DNA of 64,000 nucleotides from Bacteroidales bacterium (GTDB lineage: Bacteria > Bacteroidota > Bacteroidia > Bacteroidales > WCHB1-69). The translations under genes were made by a program, and so were the position numbers. A model generated the notes under the pieces. The model was not told where the DNA came from and did no database searches. It saw only the letters and a list, made by a program, of their open reading frames with translations. The first letter of the stretch is position 1, and every line of letters begins with the position of its first letter. Location: the NCBI GenBank assembly GCA_017554325.1, contig JAFZIP010000006.1, forward strand, positions 1 to 64,000. The letters run 5' to 3'. Positions 61,136-64,000 of this stretch are shown in pieces.

Positions 61136-62929
61136 ATGTCGGCAAGCAAACATTTTTTACCGATCACCAAGAAAGAACTGGATTATCTGGGGTGGGATTA
61201 CGTGGATGTCATCCTCGTGAGCGGCGACGCGTATGTGGACCATCCCTCATTCGCGGCGGCGGTGATCGGGCGTGTGCTCGAGCGCGAGGGTCTGCGAGTG
61301 GCCATCCTGCCGCAACCCAACTGGCAGGACGACCTGCGCGACTTCAAGAAATTGGGCAAGCCGCGGCTGTTTTTCGGGGTCACCTCCGGCAATATGGACT
61401 CCATGGTGAACCATTACACCGCGAACAAGCGGCTGCGCAGTGACGACGCATACACCGCCGGAGGCGTGGCGGGCTTCCGTCCCGACTACGCCACTACGGT
61501 TTATTCGCAAATCCTGCGCAAGATATACCCGGATGTGCCCATCGTCATCGGCGGCATCGAGGCCTCCATGCGCCGTTTGTCGCATTACGACTACTGGAGC
61601 AATAAGCTGATGCCCACGATTTTGCAAGACAGCCAGGCCGATGTTTTGGTGTATGGCATGGGCGAGCGGCCCATTGTGGCGTTGGCGGAGCTGTTTCGCA
61701 AACCCGACTGGCGCGGGCATCTACACGAGTGCAGGCAAATTGCCTATTTTGACCATCAAATCGACCAATATACCGAGCAAAATCCCATTTTATTGCATTC
61801 GTATCAGGTGGAATTGAAGGACAAGCGCAAATACGGGGAGAATTTCGTGAAATTCGAGACGGAATCCAACAAGCGGGAGCAGCGGATGATGATACAGCCG
61901 TATGGTGACCGCTATCTGGTGGTGCAGCCCCCCTACCCTGTGGCCACGGAGGCCGAGATGGACAGTTTCGCGCTCTTCGACCGGATGATGAACGCGCCGC
62001 ACCCCAAGTATCTGAAGCGCGGAGCCATTCCGGCGTTTGAGATGATCAAGAACTCCGTCACCATCCACCGCGGGTGCTTCGGCGGGTGCAGTTTCTGCGC
62101 CATCGCCGCGCACCAGGGCAAGCAGATTGCCTCGCGGTCAAACGACTCAATCATGGCGGAGGTGCGCGATTTGGTGCACAGAGACTATTTCAAGGGGCAC
62201 ATCAGCGATTTGGGCGGCCCGTCGGCCAACATGTTCCGACTGGGCGGCAAGGATTTGGAGAAGTGCAAGCACTGTCCGCGCCCCTCGTGCCTAACTCCGA
62301 AAATATGCCCCAATTTGAGACTTGACCACAAACCCATCACGGAGTTGTACCGCCAAGTGGATAGTCTGCCGGAGGTGAAGCATGTCACCATCGGCAGCGG
62401 CATCCGTTATGAGATGTTGCTGGCCGAGAACCGTGAGATGGACCTAAAGTACGGGTTGAGTGAATATTTGCATCAGATTGTAAACAAGCATGTTTCAGGA
62501 AGACTGAAAGTGGCACCGGAGCACACCGACCCCGAGGTGTTGCGGCTGATGCGCAAGCCGGGCTTCGACCAGTTCCTTATCTTCTTGGAGAAGTTCAACC
62601 GTGAGAACCAGAAGTGTGGCAAGAACCAGCAGCTCATCCCCTACTTCATCTCCTCGCATCCAGGCTGCACCATCGAGAAGATGGCGGGGTTGTGCCAGCT
62701 CACGCAGAAACATCGTCTGATCACGGACCAGGTGCAGGACTTCACGCCCACGCCGATGACCTTTGCCACGGCCATGTACTATTTGGGGTACAATCCATAC
62801 ACGGGCGAGAAGGTGCACAGCGCTCAATCCGTTCAGGAGCGCCACGACCAGCACATCTTCTTCTTCCCCAGAATCCCGGAGAACCGCAAGCGGATCGCGC
62901 AGATTACTTCTGGGAGGAAGAGGAGGTAA
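61136..62929 (+). CDS. YgiQ-type radical SAM protein
   Basis: The ATG at 61136 (MSASKHFLPITKKELDYLGW) gives 597 residues. The N-terminal part is a cobalamin-binding-like fold, then the radical SAM motif GCFGGCSFCAIAAHQG near residue 315, and the C-terminal part contains CPRPSCLTPKICPN and GRLKVAPEHTDPEVLRLM. The length fits the YgiQ family, whose reaction is not established. Confidence 0.93.
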   Translation: MSASKHFLPITKKELDYLGWDYVDVILVSGDAYVDHPSFAAAVIGRVLEREGLRVAILPQPNWQDDLRDFKKLGKPRLFFGVTSGNMDSMVNHYTANKRLRSDDAYTAGGVAGFRPDYATTVYSQILRKIYPDVPIVIGGIEASMRRLSHYDYWSNKLMPTILQDSQADVLVYGMGERPIVALAELFRKPDWRGHLHECRQIAYFDHQIDQYTEQNPILLHSYQVELKDKRKYGENFVKFETESNKREQRMMIQPYGDRYLVVQPPYPVATEAEMDSFALFDRMMNAPHPKYLKRGAIPAFEMIKNSVTIHRGCFGGCSFCAIAAHQGKQIASRSNDSIMAEVRDLVHRDYFKGHISDLGGPSANMFRLGGKDLEKCKHCPRPSCLTPKICPNLRLDHKPITELYRQVDSLPEVKHVTIGSGIRYEMLLAENREMDLKYGLSEYLHQIVNKHVSGRLKVAPEHTDPEVLRLMRKPGFDQFLIFLEKFNRENQKCGKNQQLIPYFISSHPGCTIEKMAGLCQLTQKHRLITDQVQDFTPTPMTFATAMYYLGYNPYTGEKVHSAQSVQERHDQHIFFFPRIPENRKRIAQITSGRKRR

Positions 62930-63022
62930 GAGACACTTATTTAGTATAAACATTAGTTGAATTATTATTATTTATATCATGCTGAATTGAATATGAAAGT
63001 GCTTGATATAAAAATGTTTTTG

Positions 63023-63030
63023 TATTTTTG
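63023..63030 (+). promoter_or_regulatory. -7 promoter element TATTTTTG (Fic-like gene)
   Basis: TATTTTTG lies about 110 bp upstream of the last gene; TTG at 63003-63005 is 17 bp before it, close to the usual spacing. Confidence 0.5.
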
Positions 63031-63037
63031 CAGCGTC

Positions 63038-63133
63038 AAAAACTAATAACAGCACAACAATAAAAACTAATAGTAATAAAACAACAAAAACTAACAACAG
63101 TAAAACAAAATAAACTAATAGCAGCAAAATAGT
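63038..63133 (+). repeat. Four imperfect 22-26 bp tandem repeats in the leader
   Basis: Units AAAAACTAATAACAGCACAA (63038 on), AAAAACTAATAGTAATAAAA (63062 on), AAAAACTAACAACAGTAAAA (63086 on) and AAACTAATAGCAGCAAAA (63112 on) lie between the promoter and the ATG. They have no C-rich or T-rich content and no coding frame. Confidence 0.65.
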
Positions 63134-63139
63134 ATAAAG

Positions 63140-64000
63140 ATGGCAACAATACAAGAGAAATTAGCAGAGTCGCTAGCGGTGCTGAAGGAGTATCAGGATA
63201 CCCATGGTGACAATTTGGTGATTCAAGGAGCGGACACATTAGGAAGAACACATACGGAGAGATTGGTGAACAGCGGGTATCTGCAAATGGTCATCAAGGG
63301 GTGGTATATTCCGTCGTCGCCGGGGAGCGAGGGCGATTCCACAGTGTGGTATGTGTCGTACTGGAGTTTCATTACGGCCTATTTAGATAGTAGGTTCGAT
63401 GGAAAATGGTGTCTTTCGCCGGAACTGTCACTCTATTTCCACAGCGGAAAGACGGTGATTCCCAAGCAATTAATAATACGCAGCGAGTCGGGGACGAACA
63501 ACATTCTTCAACTGCCCTTCGGGACCTCCCTTGTGGACATCAAAGCCTCGCTGCCGCCAGAGGTGGTGCGGGAACCTCGCTATGGGGTACGATTATATTC
63601 AATGGAGTATGCTTTGCTGATGGTAGGGCCGGATTATTATCGACGCGATGCGCTGGAGGCGAGAACCTGCCTAGCCAGTCTGCGGGACATATCGCCGATA
63701 GTGTCGGCAGCTATTGACGGAGGGCACACCACCCGGGCTGGGCGCGTGGCAGGAGCGTTGCGCTCCATCGGCCGGGAGGAGATGGCGGACGAGCTGTTGC
63801 GCATGATGCGCCAAGTGGGACATACTGTGACGGAAGAGAACCCGTTTGAGGAAGATGTGCGATTGGAGACATTTGCGGTATCGCCATACGCATCGCGCAT
63901 CCGACTGATGTGGATGCAGATGAGGGAGGTGGTGCTGGCAAAATTAAAAGTGAAGCCTGTGAAACAGGATGCGGCATCGGTATTGGCGATGATGGACGCG
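63140..64000 (+). CDS. Probable Fic-family protein with AbiEi-like N-terminus (cut by the right edge)
   Basis: An ATG at 63140 opens a frame that stays open to the last base, 287 codons. The start MATIQEKLAESLAVLKEYQD is followed by a segment (HTERLVNSGYLQMVIKGWYIP, then WYVSYWSFITAYLDSRF and WCLSPELSLYFHSG) that resembles the AbiEi-like N-terminal half of long Fic proteins. The HPFxxGNG Fic motif would lie beyond the edge and cannot be checked. Fic enzymes transfer AMP or other groups to proteins and often belong to toxin or defence genes. Confidence 0.65.
   Translation, partial: MATIQEKLAESLAVLKEYQDTHGDNLVIQGADTLGRTHTERLVNSGYLQMVIKGWYIPSSPGSEGDSTVWYVSYWSFITAYLDSRFDGKWCLSPELSLYFHSGKTVIPKQLIIRSESGTNNILQLPFGTSLVDIKASLPPEVVREPRYGVRLYSMEYALLMVGPDYYRRDALEARTCLASLRDISPIVSAAIDGGHTTRAGRVAGALRSIGREEMADELLRMMRQVGHTVTEENPFEEDVRLETFAVSPYASRIRLMWMQMREVVLAKLKVKPVKQDAASVLAMMDA

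Noticed and set aside
63038..63133. Possible CRISPR array
   Set aside because: Units are 22-26 bp, imperfect, directly adjacent with no spacers, and there are no cas genes.

Overview
The window reads as a chromosomal segment of a Bacteroidota bacterium, most likely a Bacteroidales-type anaerobe. The grounds are promoters with the TAnnTTTG -7 element in front of many genes, weak or absent Shine-Dalgarno sites, proteins typical of this phylum (DUF3822, DUF4293, DUF4476, DUF5618, FISUMP and lamin-tail surface proteins), an Na+-NQR complex, a ferredoxin-dependent 2-oxoacid oxidoreductase, and HydE. I cannot name a species. Both ends cut through a gene.

Layout. 1-7417 (minus) is a compact accessory operon: a C39-like cysteine peptidase, two dynamin-like GTPases flanking an Hsp70-type ATPase with a zinc-ribbon tail, a GrpE-like protein, and two zinc-ribbon/C-type-lectin-like proteins. 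The complete lectin-like protein ends in a stretch with the codon pattern of a diversity-generating retroelement (DGR) variable region. This is the best candidate in the window for a little-described system. 7598-10051 holds a secreted repeat protein, a vWA protein and a sigma factor. 10085-15983 holds glmS, hydE, an acyltransferase, an acyl-CoA ligase and a small membrane protein. 16028-19321 is a large secreted protein with three FISUMP domains. 19437-22247 is a four-gene 2-oxoacid:ferredoxin oxidoreductase operon, followed by two opposed tRNA genes (Ala-GGC, Val-TAC).

22811-27929 is housekeeping: pth, rsmD, DUF3822, a deoxynucleoside kinase, folK, a 49-residue small protein and a DUF486 membrane protein. 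After a long AT-rich gap and an XRE regulator come hbd and crt. Then follow a DUF4476 protein, a sigma-transmembrane-WG-repeat fusion, a DUF2807 protein, a CoA-transferase beta subunit, and bcd-etfB-etfA. Together these make most of a butyrate/crotonyl-CoA reduction route. lolD, a lipoprotein, DUF4293 and nqrA follow. nqrA is separated from nqrBCDEF by about 3 kb carrying a CotH-like lipoprotein and two inverted genes.

48820-64000 holds a lamin-tail protein, asd, a secreted nuclease/phosphatase, a dolichol-phosphate-mannose-synthase-like transferase, tgt, a membrane glycosyltransferase with a sigma factor, a second acyl-CoA ligase, a tandem DUF5618 pair, cysS, a YgiQ-type radical SAM protein, and the start of an apparent Fic-family protein.

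Small repeats recur across the whole segment. They include perfect palindromes of 20 to 34 bp, two of which lie in frame inside coding sequences (nqrA and the sigma-WG gene). An AATTGAGAATTGAAAATT element forms identical C-terminal tails on NqrA and NqrC, and a CTTTGTG-type tandem array forms the tail of FolK. No CRISPR array, insertion sequence or prophage was seen.
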